A stretch of DNA of 50,088 nt from Deltaproteobacteria bacterium (GCA_026712905.1 JAPOPM010000116.1:1-50088), one strand, 5' to 3'; counted from the first letter of the stretch, positions 1-10,064 are shown. Program-made: numbers and translations. Notes: generated from the sequence alone by a model not told the origin.

Positions 1-1
1 C

Positions 2-415
2 GTGGAGACCGGCGGCTGTCCGCACACGGCCATCCGCGAAGATGCCTCCATCAACCTGGGCGCGGTCCGGGAGCTGAACGAAAGGTTCGAGGGCCTCGAC
101 CTCATCCTGATCGAATCCGGAGGCGACAACCTCGCCGCCACCTTCAGCCCGGAACTGGCGGATCTGACGCTGTACGTCATCGACGTTTCCGCCGGCGACA
201 AGATCCCGCGCAAGGGCGGCCCCGGCATCACCCGCTCGGACCTGCTCATCATCAACAAGATCGACTTGGCCCCACTGGTGGGCGCGAGCCTGGACATCAT
301 GGACCGCGACGCCCGCAAGATGCGTGGCGACCGCCCCTTCGTGTTCTCGAACCTGCGCAAGCAAACCGGGCTGGCGGAGATCGTCGATTTCATCGTGCAA
401 ACGGGCGGGCTCTAG
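2..415 (+). CDS. ureG: Urease accessory GTPase UreG, C-terminal part
   Basis: UreG is the SIMIBI-class GTPase that, with UreD/UreF/UreH, drives GTP-dependent nickel delivery into urease. The gene enters from the left edge, so the P-loop half and the true start are missing. The visible 137 residues begin with the switch-region signature [18 protein letters not shown], which carries the conserved Cys-Pro-His nickel motif. [15 protein letters not shown] and the guanine-specificity motif NKIDLA follow, and the usual UreG C-terminus is present. The apparent first codon (GTG) is internal. The stop codon TAG at 413-415 coincides with the left tip of the inverted-repeat element that starts at 413. 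Urease genes would be expected upstream, outside the window. Confidence 0.95.
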   Translation: METGGCPHTAIREDASINLGAVRELNERFEGLDLILIESGGDNLAATFSPELADLTLYVIDVSAGDKIPRKGGPGITRSDLLIINKIDLAPLVGASLDIMDRDARKMRGDRPFVFSNLRKQTGLAEIVDFIVQTGGL

Positions 416-575
416 TGTTGCGTTTGGGAAATCCGTTGACGAATATGCGCAGGAATTTTTGTCGTCGGCAAGGCGCGCTGACGAGCGGTGGCGGGCACGA
501 CGCGAGGAAGAGTACCGCAGCCGAGGACAAAAATGACAAGCAGATCCGTCAACGTATTTCCCAAACGCAACACTA
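413..575. mobile_element. MITE-like element with ~29-bp terminal inverted repeats
   Basis: The left end (413-441) begins TAGTGTTGCGTTTGGGAAAT. The right end (547-575) is its reverse complement with one mismatch in 29 positions. Weaker pairing continues inward, for example TTTTTGTCGTCGG against TTTTTGTCCTCGG, so the whole 163 bp could fold into one long hairpin. Both tips end in TA, as expected for a TA target duplication of the IS630/Tc1-mariner type. No transposase is encoded, so it is best read as a non-autonomous miniature element. It sits exactly at the ureG stop. Confidence 0.75.
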
Positions 576-650
576 GTGTGGTGTCCGGTAGTGCGTCGAC
601 ATGGACAGCCGCCGATGGCGACGGTAACATACGGGACGCGGGGTTAGTTC

Positions 651-1718
651 ATGAACGCTCGCTCACAAGGCCTGTTCTGGCTCCTGGTGCTGGCCATCAC
701 GCTGCTGCTGGTCTGGCTCCTGAGTGCCATCCTGTTCCCCTTCGTTCTGGGCATCGCCCTGGCCTACGCCCTGGACCCGGCCGCCACCGCGCTGGAACGG
801 CGGGGGTGCTCCCGCACGGCGGCCACCGTGCTCATCGGCGCCGGCTTTTTCGGCGCCGGCCTGGTGCTGTTGCTGCTGCTGATCCCGCCGGTGGCCGGGC
901 AGGCCGCGGACCTGCTCCAGCGGCTTCCGGGCCTCGTCGCGCGCCTCGTCGACGCCGTCGGCCCGCTCCTTTCCCGGGCGCTCAACGCCATCGGCGCCGA
1001 CCAGCCCGAGGGCCTGCACCAGACCATGGCCGGGAACCTGCAGCGCATGGCCGCCCTGGGGCTCGCCCTGCTCAAGGGCGTTCTCGGGGGCGGCGCCGCG
1101 GTCGTCAACGTCGCTACCCTCCTGACCATCACCCCCCTCACCACCTTCTACGTGCTGCGGCAATGGCCCGGCATCGTGCAAACCGTGGACGACTGGCTGC
1201 CCCGGGACCATGCCGACCCGGTGCGCGGCATCATGCGCGACATCGACGTGGTGCTCAAAGGGTTCGTCCACGGGTCGGTCATCGTCTGCGCCGCGCTCGC
1301 CGCCTTCTACGGCGTCGCACTCTCGCTCGCGGGCCTCGACTACGGACTCACCATCGGACTGGCCACGGGCGCCCTCTCCTTCATCCCCTACGTGGGAACG
1401 CTCTTCGGACTGGTATCATCGATGGGGGTCGCCCTGCTGCAGTTCTGGCCGGAATGGATCCGCATCGCCGTGGTCCTGGGCATCTTTCTCGCGGGTCAGG
1501 TCCTGGCCGACTACGTGCTGACCCCACGAGTCATGGGCAGCCGCATCGCCGTCCATCCCCTGTGGCTGATCTTCGGCCTGCTCGCCGGCGGCGCCCTCTT
1601 CGGTTTCGTCGGCATGCTGCTCTCGATACCCGCCACCGCCGCCGTCGGCGTCCTCGCCCGCTTCTTCATCGGACGCTACAAACAGTCATCGCTGTACCGC
1701 GGCGCCGGCGACGCATGA
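651..1718 (+). CDS. AI-2E/PerM-family membrane permease
   Basis: This 355-residue polytopic inner-membrane protein belongs to the AI-2E transporter family (PF01594, formerly UPF0118, PerM/YdiK-like). Members export small molecules or act in Na+/H+ exchange; the substrate here cannot be told from sequence. Two hydrophobic segments open the protein (residues about 8-35 and 55-80). A more polar middle follows, then the family hallmark in the second half: a run of transmembrane segments around LTIGLATGALSFIPYVGTL and FLAGQVLADYVLTPRVMG, ending with a GLLAGGALFGFVGMLLSIP segment. The length is normal for the family. The ATG start is 75 bp beyond the MITE-like element. It stands alone, convergent with the ABC exporter genes beyond the repeat region. 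Confidence 0.9.
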   Translation: MNARSQGLFWLLVLAITLLLVWLLSAILFPFVLGIALAYALDPAATALERRGCSRTAATVLIGAGFFGAGLVLLLLLIPPVAGQAADLLQRLPGLVARLVDAVGPLLSRALNAIGADQPEGLHQTMAGNLQRMAALGLALLKGVLGGGAAVVNVATLLTITPLTTFYVLRQWPGIVQTVDDWLPRDHADPVRGIMRDIDVVLKGFVHGSVIVCAALAAFYGVALSLAGLDYGLTIGLATGALSFIPYVGTLFGLVSSMGVALLQFWPEWIRIAVVLGIFLAGQVLADYVLTPRVMGSRIAVHPLWLIFGLLAGGALFGFVGMLLSIPATAAVGVLARFFIGRYKQSSLYRGAGDA

Positions 1719-1751
1719 GCCGGCCGCGCCGCCGGGAACCTCCATCATTTC

Positions 1752-1990
1752 GAATACGTCATTCCCGCGGAACAGACTGTGTCAAAACTCACGAGACAGA
1801 GCCACCTCGCGTCGTCAACCCCGCGAAACAGGCTGTGTCAAAACGTCGACCGGGCAAGAATTGGCACCAAACCCCCGAATCGTCATTCCCGCGGAAGCGG
1901 GAATCCAGGGGCGGTGGTGGGCACTACATCTGCGTTTCCCCGCCTCGCCACCCCTGGATTCCCGCTTCCGCGGGAATGACGATTCGGGGG
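1752..1990. repeat. Perfect 40-bp inverted repeat plus a related half-copy
   Basis: Arms 1872-1911 and 1951-1990 are perfect reverse complements over 40 bp, with a 39-bp spacer. Their core is CGTCATTCCCGCGGAAGCGG. An upstream degenerate copy near 1757 reads CGTCATTCCCGCGGAACAG and runs into a GACTGTGTCAAAA stretch that recurs near 1811. Related copies occur at about 4896-5079 and 46412-46511. The repeat fills the gap between convergent genes (the AI-2E permease and the ABC permease), so the RNA hairpin could also end transcription in both directions. It is not coding. Confidence 0.85.
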
Positions 1991-2005
1991 GGCGCGGCTA
2001 CATCG

Positions 2006-2769
2006 TCACTGGGTCAGCTTGCGCTGCATCAGACGCGTGGCGTACGCCACCAGCGCGGTGGACAGGCCCAGGATGTAGACCACGTCCCAGATGAGCGTGG
2101 CGGACGGCTGGCCGTGGAAGGCGGCGCGGGCGAGCCGTACCGGGTGGAGCAGCGGCAGGCACTCGGCGACCCAGAGCCAGGACGCCGACAGGCGTTCTTC
2201 CAGGGGGAAGAAGACCGACGAGAAGAGGAACAGCGGCGTCAGGAACAGGGTGAAGTAGAAGCTGTAGAGCTCGATGGTGGCGATGCGCAGGGTGAAGGCC
2301 AGCCCGATGGCCGAGAAGAGGAAGCCCGTGAGCGGGATCACCGCCAGCACCCAGAGAGCCTGGGGCAGCGGCGCGAGGCCGGCCACGGTCACCACGATGA
2401 CGAAGCACAGGCCGTACACGCACGAACGGGTCATGGCCCAGAGCAGCTCGCCGGCCACCACGTCCACGGGCTGGATCGGGGGGGTGAGCATGGCGTCGTA
2501 GGCCTTCTCGATGTTCATGCGCACGAAGATGTTGTAGGTGACCTCGAAGCTCGCGCCGTTCATGGCGGCCACGCACACGAGCCCCGGAGCGAGGAACTGG
2601 ATGTAGGAAGTGCCGCCCATGGTGGTGATGTAGGCGCCCAGGCCCACCCCGAGGGAGACGAGGTAGAGCACCGGCTCGAAGAAGTTCGGCAGGATGTTCC
2701 ATCTCCAGGTCCGGCGGTACATGGTGGCGTTGCGCCGCCACACCGACAGGGCGTGCCGCCAGGAGAGGT

Positions 2770-2773
<4 letters not shown>
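2006..2773 (-). CDS. NodJ-like ABC-2 type permease
   Basis: This is the membrane subunit of an ABC exporter of the ABC-2 family (NodJ/DrrB type), 255 residues. A short amphipathic N-terminus is followed by about six hydrophobic segments, near residues 33-55, 65-85, 115-135, 140-165, 170-190 and 225-245. The motif NILPNFFEPVLYLVSLGVGL and the C-terminal half LFLTPLFLFSSVFFPLE are characteristic of NodJ-like permeases. It begins inside the stop of the ATPase gene (4-nt overlap), which implies translational coupling and a two-subunit transporter. NodIJ exports lipo-oligosaccharides in rhizobia, but most non-rhizobial homologues have unknown substrates, so no cargo is assigned. Confidence 0.9.
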
Positions 2774-3693
<920 letters not shown>

Positions 3694-3721
3694 GCCCCGG
3701 CCGCGGGCGAAGGGCGGAGCC

Positions 3722-4786
3722 TCAGTGGAGGCCGTAGAAGCGGCGCGCGTTGTCCCCAAGGACGGCGACCTTGTCCCCTTCCGACAGCGCCGCGTGGCCG
3801 CGCGTCTCCTCGATCATCTTCCGGGCCGCGGGCAGGTCCACCTCGTGGGGATAGTCCGAGGAGTAGGCGAAAGGCTCGATGCCCACGCGCCGAGCCAAGT
3901 ACGGCAGGCTCGCGTCGTTGCCCTCGCAGCCGATGAGGATCTGCCCGCTGGCGACATACTCGGGCAGCGGCTTGCACGACAGTCCTTCCAGCTCCGCGTC
4001 CCGCTCCATGCGGTCGGCGATGCAGGTGAGCCAAGCGCACCCGCCCTCCAGGAACGCCACCTTGAGGGTCGGGTAGCGGTCGAACCAGCCATGGTAGATG
4101 AACGACACCAGCGCGATCATCAGCGGCACCGGGTGATGCAACAGCCGGGAGCCCAGCCGGCTGCTGAACGAATCCAGGCCCACGCCGCGGTTGGAGCCGC
4201 CGTGAATTCCCAGCGCGCAGCCCAGCTCCGCCGCCTCTTCGTAGACGGGCGCGTAGAACTCGTGGCCGAGATGCAGCCCCAGGCCGGTGGAGGGAAGCAT
4301 GCCGCCCAGCAGCCCCAGCTCCTTCACGCACCGGCGCAGTTCCGCGGCCGCGGCCTTGGGATCCTGCATGGGCAGCAGCGCGATGGGATGGAGTCGCTTG
4401 CTGATGCCGCGGTAGCGTTCCGTCACATAGTCGTTGTAACCGCGGCACACCTTGACCGCGTAGCTGGGCTGCTGGATGAAACCCAGGGACAGCCCCTCGG
4501 TAGCGTAGAGAACCGAGTCGGTGATCTCCGCCTTCTTGACGAACTCGAAGATGTCCTCGCCCGAGCCCGCGCGCTCGTCGCTGGCCCGCACCGGGTGGAC
4601 GCGGCTCTCCGCGGTCATCTCCTCGGTCTCGGGGTAGTGCATCCCGTCGATGGACGGAAACACGCCCGCTCGGTTCCGCGGCGGATGCAGCGCGTACTCC
4701 TTGGCATCCGCCACCATGTACTCTGCCATCTCCGGTATGGACTCGATCAGGTGGCCGTCGGCATCGACAACGGTAATCTCGCTCAT
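3722..4786 (-). CDS. Amidohydrolase-2 family metal-dependent hydrolase
   Basis: This 354-residue TIM-barrel enzyme is of the amidohydrolase_2 family (PF04909), the group with ACMS decarboxylase and related decarboxylases/hydrolases. Visible metal-site elements are the N-terminal VDADGHLIE (where many relatives have DxHxH, so the first site is partly altered), the central GIHGG histidine, FIYHGWFDRYPTLKVAF, and the C-terminal SSDYPHEVD with the usual catalytic Asp. The ATG start has a good upstream TGGAGG. It leads a likely operon with the ABC exporter, which suggests but does not prove that its substrate or product is exported. The exact reaction is unknown. Confidence 0.85.
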   Translation of the reverse strand: MSEITVVDADGHLIESIPEMAEYMVADAKEYALHPPRNRAGVFPSIDGMHYPETEEMTAESRVHPVRASDERAGSGEDIFEFVKKAEITDSVLYATEGLSLGFIQQPSYAVKVCRGYNDYVTERYRGISKRLHPIALLPMQDPKAAAAELRRCVKELGLLGGMLPSTGLGLHLGHEFYAPVYEEAAELGCALGIHGGSNRGVGLDSFSSRLGSRLLHHPVPLMIALVSFIYHGWFDRYPTLKVAFLEGGCAWLTCIADRMERDAELEGLSCKPLPEYVASGQILIGCEGNDASLPYLARRVGIEPFAYSSDYPHEVDLPAARKMIEETRGHAALSEGDKVAVLGDNARRFYGLH

Positions 4787-5101
4787 GGCAAACCTCCAGT
4801 AGGATCTGGGCTACCCGTCACTGACGTGAGAAACTTAGTCACATGAACCAGCAGGTTACAAGTCCGGTGTCGCGTAAGCGGTCGTTGCCGGCCCCCGGTT
4901 CGTCATTCCCGACCCCTGGTTCGTCATTCCCGCGAAAGCGGGAATCCAGGCGGGGTGGGGCCGGGCAAAGGGGGCGCCATGCCCCCACCCATGGATTCCC
5001 GCTTTCGCGGGAATGACGAACCAGGGGGCGGGAATGACGAACCAGGGGGGGGAATGACGAACCGGGGGGGCGGGAGTGACGTCGCGCAGGACACTGTCGT
5101 T
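4787..5101. repeat. Nested inverted-repeat array, gene-free region
   Basis: No gene is seen in these 315 bases. Two copies of GGTTCGTCATTCCC (about 4896-4909 and 4917-4930) are mirrored by three copies of GGGAATGACGAACC (about 5010-5023, 5030-5043 and 5050-5063). The inner pair forms a long hairpin, with arms about 4914-4949 and 4990-5025 that differ at one position (core GGTTCGTCATTCCCGCGAAA). It is the same family as the repeat at 1872-1990 but with GCGAAAGC in place of GCGGAAGC. The array lies downstream of the MFS gene. The 4787-4860 part holds the amidohydrolase leader and its TGGAGG ribosome-binding site. Confidence 0.85.
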
Positions 5102-6313
5102 TCAGTCCCTGCGCAGCCTCAAGGGAATGACCAGGCACGCGCCCACCAACAGGCACACGCCGGGAAAGAAGAACGCTGCCATGATGCCGAAACGCTCGCT
5201 GAGATATCCCGCCAGCGTGGGCGCCGGAACCACCAGGATGTGCGTGCCCAGGGACACCAAGCCGAAGGAAGATGCCTGACTCTCCTTGTCCGCCACGTCG
5301 AGCGCGACCGTCGTGGTCACGTTGGCCACCGTGTAGAAGAGAAACCCCATGGCGAAGACGACGGCCCCAAGCGCCAGGCCCGGGGGCGCCCATCGCAGCA
5401 GGAAGTAAGTGAAGGCAAGCGCCACCAACGAAGGTGCCAGAACCACCTTGCGGCCCAGCCGGTCCGACAGAACTCCCATGATGGGCTGGGCGATCAGGCC
5501 CGACACGGCCATGGGCGTCATATAGATTCCCAGTTCGGGGTTGGACAGGCCCAAGTGCTCGACGATGTAGATGGGCAGGAAGGTGATGGTCACCTGCCGC
5601 GCCATCTGATTGAAGCTTCGTACCAGCGTCACCACCAGGATCGCCCGGTTCCGCGCCAGCGCCTTGAGCTCCTGAAACGGCTTGGGTTTCTTGGTCGGAA
5701 CCTCGTCGCCCTCGAACATGCGCGCGGCGTACAGCCACACCAGGCCGGCGCACGCCAGCGCCACCAGGAGTTGGCTCTCCGCCAGGGCCTGCCATGAGAA
5801 GCTGGCCAGCAGGAAGCCCACGGTCACGTAGGTGACGGTGTTGCCCAGCGTGGCGCCCATGCCGTAGAGCGCCACGGCCGTGCCCCGGCTCTCCGGGAAC
5901 CGGTTCGACAGCGAGGCCACCGACGCGGGATGGAACAGGGTGGTCCCGGTGGCGAGGAGCGCCACGGCGAACAGCGCCCAGCCATACCCGGGCAACGCCC
6001 CCAACACCCAGTAACAGAGTCCCATGCACACCAGCGAGGAGGTCACGATGAGCCCGCGCCGGCGCACCCATGTGTCGGCCATGATTCCGGACGGAACGTC
6101 CAGGGCGGCCTGGCCGAACATGCGCATGGAGGACAGGCCGCCCACCTGAACGTCGTTGAGCCCCATGCCCGCCTTGAGGGTGGGAAGGAGCATGGTGATG
6201 AGCTGCATGAACCAGTGGATGGCGAGGTGCGCCAGGGTGATGAAACCCAGGAACCGGAGGCGTTCCCGGCCGACTTGCGCGGGCAGGCCGCGAAGCTGTT
6301 GCAGCGTCTTCAT
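5102..6313 (-). CDS. Major facilitator superfamily transporter
   Basis: This 403-residue inner-membrane protein has about 12 hydrophobic segments in two halves split by a cytoplasmic loop (EGDEVPTKKPKPFQELKALA, about residues 203-222). The MFS motif-A region is seen in the second half as GVLSDRLGRKVVL; the first-half loop reads GIMADTWVRRRGLIV. The N-terminal segment, with LTHLA-like and LPTLKAGMG motifs, and HPASVASLSNRFPESRG resemble fosmidomycin-resistance-type and sugar/drug MFS members. No substrate can be named. Its ATG lies 31 bp after the pncB stop on the same strand, so it may be expressed with pncB and could carry a pyridine nucleotide precursor, but that is only context. Confidence 0.9.
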   Translation of the reverse strand: MKTLQQLRGLPAQVGRERLRFLGFITLAHLAIHWFMQLITMLLPTLKAGMGLNDVQVGGLSSMRMFGQAALDVPSGIMADTWVRRRGLIVTSSLVCMGLCYWVLGALPGYGWALFAVALLATGTTLFHPASVASLSNRFPESRGTAVALYGMGATLGNTVTYVTVGFLLASFSWQALAESQLLVALACAGLVWLYAARMFEGDEVPTKKPKPFQELKALARNRAILVVTLVRSFNQMARQVTITFLPIYIVEHLGLSNPELGIYMTPMAVSGLIAQPIMGVLSDRLGRKVVLAPSLVALAFTYFLLRWAPPGLALGAVVFAMGFLFYTVANVTTTVALDVADKESQASSFGLVSLGTHILVVPAPTLAGYLSERFGIMAAFFFPGVCLLVGACLVIPLRLRRD

Positions 6314-6344
6314 GAGAATCCCTGGAACGGCGTCGCGCCTGCCG

Positions 6345-7835
6345 TCACCGGCCCGTCACTCCGTTGTCGCCGCGGGCCTGGAGCACGAGCCGCGTCTTCA
6401 TCTCGTGGAGGTGCGCCTCCAGCCCGACGGGATATTCGTGCGGATTGACCCGGCGCTTGATGCTGTTGTGGAACGCCGAGAGCTCGGCCTGCGTGCGCTC
6501 CCTGGCCGCGTGCACCGAGGGGACCTCGTACAACAGCTCGCCGCCACGGAACACCGGCACCAGCAGGTCGTGGTGCTCGGTGCCGGAAGCGATGTGTTTC
6601 CGGCGGGTCATGTTCATGGGATCGACGATGGTGCAGCCGTCGGCGATACTCAGGTTCTCGTCGTAGATGACATCCGCCAGGTACCGGTCGCCCTGGCGAA
6701 AACGCCGTGTCTGGAGGATGCCGGGCGTCGACACCTTGACGGCCTGTTCCGAGAGCTTCACCTTGTTGACCCACTCGTTGCCGTTGCCCGCGGAACGGAC
6801 GCAGGACAGCTTGTAGACGCCGCCCAGAGCGGGTTGGTCGAAGGCGGTGGCGAGCCGTGTGCCGACGCCCCACACGTTGATGCGCGCGCCCTCCTCCTTG
6901 AGAGATGCGATCAGGTGCTCGTCCAGGTCGTTGCTGCCGACGATGACGGCTTCGGGGAAGCCGGCCTCGTCCAGAATACGGCGCGCCTCGATGCTCAGAA
7001 ACGCCAGATCGCCCGAGTCCAGCCGGATGCCGACCATCTTGTGGCCGCGCTCCCGCAGCCTGCGCCCCACCTCCACCGCCTTGCGCACCCCGTTCAGACT
7101 GTCGAACGTGTCCACCAGCAGAAGGCAGTTGTTGGGCATGGCGTCGGCGTACGTGTCGAAGGCCTCCATCTCGTCGTTGAAGGACAGCACCCAACTGTGC
7201 GCGTGGGTGCCCTTGACGGGAATGTCGAAGAGCTTGCCGGCCAGGGCGTTGGAGGTCCCGGCACAACCGCCCACGTACGCCGCCCGGCTCGCCGCCAGGG
7301 CGCCGTCGAAACCCTGGGCGCGCCTGAGCCCGAACTCCAGCACGGGCTCCCCCCGGGCCGACTGGCACACCCGCGCCGCCTTGGTGGCGATGAGGGTCTG
7401 GAAGCAGATGATGTTGAGCAGCACCGTCTCCAGGATCTGGCATTGAAGGATGGGGCCGCGCACCCGCACCAGCGGCTCGTGCGGGAACACCACCGTTCCC
7501 TCCGGCACCGCGTCCACGTCGCAGGCGAAGCGCGCATCCCGCAGATAGTCGAGGAAGGCGTCCTCGAACATGCGCTCGCCGTCGTTGCCGCGCAACCCCG
7601 ACAGATATTCGAGATCGCTGGCATCGAAGCCGAAACGGCTGAGCACCCCGACCACGTGCCCAAGTCCGCAACCCACGGCAAACCCTCCCTGGTAGGGGTT
7701 CTCGCGGAACGAAAGATGGAACACCGCTTCTTTCGTATCGGTCCCGGACTTCCAGTAGGCGTACGCCATGGTGAGCTGGTAGAGGTCCGTGAGGAGCGCG
7801 AGCGAGTTGCTGTAGAGTTGTTCGAGTGTGTGCAT
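6345..7835 (-). CDS. pncB: Nicotinate phosphoribosyltransferase
   Basis: The enzyme makes nicotinate mononucleotide from nicotinate and PRPP with ATP hydrolysis, the salvage entry to NAD. The 496-residue length fits the long bacterial form. The N-terminal [18 protein letters not shown] is the family signature. The phosphorylated catalytic histidine lies in [10 protein letters not shown], and the phosphate-binding segments [13 protein letters not shown] and [13 protein letters not shown] are clear. [20 protein letters not shown] provides the PRPP/nicotinate-binding region. The C-terminus ends in the usual amphipathic segment. The ATG at 7835 is followed directly by family sequence. It is divergent from the class II aldolase gene across about 100 bp. 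Confidence 0.95.
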   Translation of the reverse strand: MHTLEQLYSNSLALLTDLYQLTMAYAYWKSGTDTKEAVFHLSFRENPYQGGFAVGCGLGHVVGVLSRFGFDASDLEYLSGLRGNDGERMFEDAFLDYLRDARFACDVDAVPEGTVVFPHEPLVRVRGPILQCQILETVLLNIICFQTLIATKAARVCQSARGEPVLEFGLRRAQGFDGALAASRAAYVGGCAGTSNALAGKLFDIPVKGTHAHSWVLSFNDEMEAFDTYADAMPNNCLLLVDTFDSLNGVRKAVEVGRRLRERGHKMVGIRLDSGDLAFLSIEARRILDEAGFPEAVIVGSNDLDEHLIASLKEEGARINVWGVGTRLATAFDQPALGGVYKLSCVRSAGNGNEWVNKVKLSEQAVKVSTPGILQTRRFRQGDRYLADVIYDENLSIADGCTIVDPMNMTRRKHIASGTEHHDLLVPVFRGGELLYEVPSVHAARERTQAELSAFHNSIKRRVNPHEYPVGLEAHLHEMKTRLVLQARGDNGVTGR

Positions 7836-7936
7836 TGGACTCGGATGCCTTTGCGCCGTGCGGCCGATTTGTTACAAATCACCTCCACGGCCCTGCGTCA
7901 ACACATGGATCAAGGGCCGGCGGCAAGGAGGCACAC

Positions 7937-8701
7937 ATGGCGAAGCCCGAAGAAACACGGTGGTACGACCGGGAGGCGGCGCGTCAGGCGCGGGTGGATC
8001 TCGCGGCCGCCTACCGGCTGGCGGTGCGGTACGGCTTTCACGAGGCCATCGACAACCACTTCAGCCTGCTCCTGCCCGGCCAGGACGCGCTGATGCTGCT
8101 GAACCCCTATCCGCTGCACTGGACGGAAGTGACGGCCGGCAACCTCCTGCTGGTGGATTTCGAGGGCAACCGCCTCGAAGGCGAACACGAGGTGGAGCCC
8201 ACCGCGTTGCACATCCACGCGCCACTGCACCAGGCCAACCCGCGGGGGTTCCGTTGCCTGCTGCACACCCACATGCCCTATGCCAGCGCCATCGCCTGCC
8301 GCCAAGGCGGACGCCTGGAGATGGTGCACCAGGTGAGCAGCCGGTTCGACGACGACGTCGCTTACCTCGAAGACTACAACGCTCTGGTGCTCGACCGCAC
8401 GGAAGGGAACCGCATCGCGCGGGTGATGGGCGACAAGAACGTGCTCTTCATGGCCAATCACGGCGTGATCACCGCCGGCAGGACCGTCGCGGAGGCTTTC
8501 GACCGGCTCTACTTCCTGGAACGCGCCTGCAAGGTGCAGGTGCTGGCGGAAACGGGAGGACACCCGCTCCAACGCATCACGGGCGAGGCCATGGACCTGC
8601 TGCGACGCCAACGAGGGGAAGGCGAGAATGTGGCGGCCGTGCACCACTTCGCCGCCCTGAAACGCATTCTCGACCGGGAAGAACCGGACTACGCGAACTG
8701 A
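7937..8701 (+). CDS. Class II aldolase/adducin-family protein
   Basis: A 254-residue cytoplasmic protein of the class II aldolase/adducin family (PF00596), which covers zinc-dependent sugar-phosphate aldolases, epimerases and decarboxylases. Zinc ligands are recognisable in LLHTHMPYASA and MANHGVITAG. The N-terminal NHFSLLLPG is the phosphate-loop region, and EAFDRLYFLERAC is the usual C-terminal helix. The start chosen is the ATG at 7937 because AAGGAGG lies at 7925-7931. A longer reading from 7826 overlaps pncB and looks non-coding. Proteins of this subgroup without an associated kinase are often left as aldolase-like; the substrate is unknown. Confidence 0.9.
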   Translation: MAKPEETRWYDREAARQARVDLAAAYRLAVRYGFHEAIDNHFSLLLPGQDALMLLNPYPLHWTEVTAGNLLLVDFEGNRLEGEHEVEPTALHIHAPLHQANPRGFRCLLHTHMPYASAIACRQGGRLEMVHQVSSRFDDDVAYLEDYNALVLDRTEGNRIARVMGDKNVLFMANHGVITAGRTVAEAFDRLYFLERACKVQVLAETGGHPLQRITGEAMDLLRRQRGEGENVAAVHHFAALKRILDREEPDYAN

Positions 8702-8734
8702 CGTGATCCCGGTGCGGCCGCCGCCTTGCGGTCG

Positions 8735-9466
8735 TTACAACTTGCGCCCGAATAGATACGCCACGCCGATGCTCAGGAGGTAGAGGCCGATGAGCGGCCC
8801 CGCCAGGAGCACCTGCGAAACCACGTCCGGCGGCGTCAACACCGCCGCGAGGACGAACATCACCAAGACGGCGTAGCGGAAATGGTGCCACAGGAAGCGG
8901 TGGTTCCAGATCCCGGCGCGCGCCATGAAGAACGAGAACACCGGCAGTTGGAAGGTCACGCCGAAGGCCACGACGATGCGGAAGAAGAAGGAGAAATACT
9001 CGGAGACGCGGATCTCCGGGTTCACCTGCAGCGACCCGTATTGGTCGAGAAAATACAGAAACGCCACCGGCAGGACGGTCTCGTAGCAAAAAAGCGCGCC
9101 GGAAAGAAAAAAAACGGTGGTCGCGCCGACGAAGCCCGCCATGTAGCCGTTCTTGCCTTCGGCACCGAACACCGGCGCCAGCAGGCGCCACGACTGGAGG
9201 AAGATGATCGGGCTTCCGGCAAGCACGCCGGCCAGGAACGCCACCTTGATCTCGACGAAGAAGACCTCCGCCACGCCGGTACCGATGAGGCTCTGCCCTG
9301 GTTCAAGCCGGCTCTTGAGGGGCTCCACCAGGATCTCGAAGAGTTGCGGCGCGAGCAGGAAGCCCACAACGAACGGAACGAACACCGCGGCCAGCGACCA
9401 TGCCAGACACGAGCGTGTCCGCTCCAACTGGTGGACGAACGTGGGTAGGATCGGATCGTCGGTCAT
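8735..9466 (-). CDS. tatC: Sec-independent translocase subunit TatC
   Basis: TatC is the receptor of the twin-arginine translocon, which exports folded proteins across the inner membrane. The 243-residue protein shows six hydrophobic segments. The N-terminal FVHQLERTRSCL is the region where TatC normally has HLxELRxR. The conserved FxVxFxxPxF-like stretch reads VVAFGVTFQLPVFSFF, and LTPPDVVSQ, the typical loop before TM5, is intact. The ATG at 9466 (MTDDPILPTF) is preferred; an extension to 9562 looks non-coding. No tatA/tatB is nearby in the window. It is convergent with the aldolase gene. Confidence 0.93.
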   Translation of the reverse strand: MTDDPILPTFVHQLERTRSCLAWSLAAVFVPFVVGFLLAPQLFEILVEPLKSRLEPGQSLIGTGVAEVFFVEIKVAFLAGVLAGSPIIFLQSWRLLAPVFGAEGKNGYMAGFVGATTVFFLSGALFCYETVLPVAFLYFLDQYGSLQVNPEIRVSEYFSFFFRIVVAFGVTFQLPVFSFFMARAGIWNHRFLWHHFRYAVLVMFVLAAVLTPPDVVSQVLLAGPLIGLYLLSIGVAYLFGRKL

Positions 9467-9624
9467 GTGCGGGGCGTTCCAACGGCCGGCGCGCCGGACT
9501 CCCTCCGTGCGCGGGACTTCGAGTCCGGGCCTCCTTTCTGTTATCAGATCCCCGGACGCCACGCGACGAAAAAGGCAATATCGGTCTTTGTTGAGGCATA
9601 CGCGCCATTATTGAGAACAAACTG

Positions 9625-9664
9625 TTGAGTTTTCCGAGGATACAAGCTAAGATTGCGCGCAATC
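9625..9664 (+). promoter_or_regulatory. Sigma-70-like promoter overlapped by a perfect palindrome
   Basis: TTGAGT (9625-9630), 17 nt, then TAAGAT (9648-9653) is a good sigma-70-type promoter pointing at the alanine-rich lipoprotein gene that starts at 9718. A perfect 14-bp palindrome GATTGCGCGCAATC (9651-9664) overlaps the -10 element and the expected start point, a position suited to a repressor. The rest of the 9467-9717 gap, which also holds the tatC leader, shows no gene. Confidence 0.5.
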
Positions 9665-9717
9665 GACGTCACCCTTAACGCGACGCCATATAATTGACGT
9701 TCCAGAAGGAGGCACCT

Positions 9718-10050
9718 GTGAAGGTTTCAACGAAATTCGCCAGTTTGGTCGGAAAATCCGCCGTCGCATTGGCCGCTGTCGCACTGCTCGGCACCGGTTG
9801 TATTCCCGAACACGAGCATCCGGATTACAAGGTAAACGTCCAGGCGGTGGAGAACGCCACCAAGGCGGCGGAGACCGCGGGCTCGGGCGCGAATGCCGCC
9901 GCCGACAAGGCCTCGGCCGCTGCCAAGCAGGCTGAAGCCGCCGCGGCGAAGGCCGGCGAGGCCGCCGCTCGGGCCGAAGCCGCCGCGGAACGCGCCGAGC
10001 GCGCCGCCGCCAAGGCAGAGGCCGCGTTCGAAAAGTCCATGACGAAGTAA
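9718..10050 (+). CDS. Small alanine-rich Lpp/OprI-like lipoprotein
   Basis: A 110-residue secreted lipoprotein. The GTG start is fixed by AAGGAGG at 9706-9712. A basic then hydrophobic signal ends in LLGTGC, giving an N-terminal Cys at residue 28; Gly at position -3 is unusual for a lipobox. After a short linker (residues 29-45), the rest is a long Ala/Glu/Lys/Arg helix with AAxxAxxAA spacing, predicted as an alanine-zipper coiled coil like Lpp or Pseudomonas OprI. Those proteins trimerise and staple the outer membrane to peptidoglycan. The C-terminus is SMTK, with a terminal Lys as in Lpp. The family link rests on architecture, not on clear residue identity. Confidence 0.8.
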   Translation: MKVSTKFASLVGKSAVALAAVALLGTGCIPEHEHPDYKVNVQAVENATKAAETAGSGANAAADKASAAAKQAEAAAAKAGEAAARAEAAAERAERAAAKAEAAFEKSMTK

Positions 10051-10064
10051 GCGGACACGCTTAC
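10047..10064. terminator. Hairpin between convergent genes
   Basis: GTAAGCG-GACA-CGCTTAC is a perfect 7-bp stem with a 4-nt loop. It includes the lipoprotein gene's TAA stop and lies before the convergent murJ end. There is no T-tract, so an intrinsic terminator is only possible. Confidence 0.35.

Noticed and set aside
1872..1990. CRISPR array
   Set aside because: The repeat units are inverted, not regularly spaced direct repeats, and no cas genes are present.
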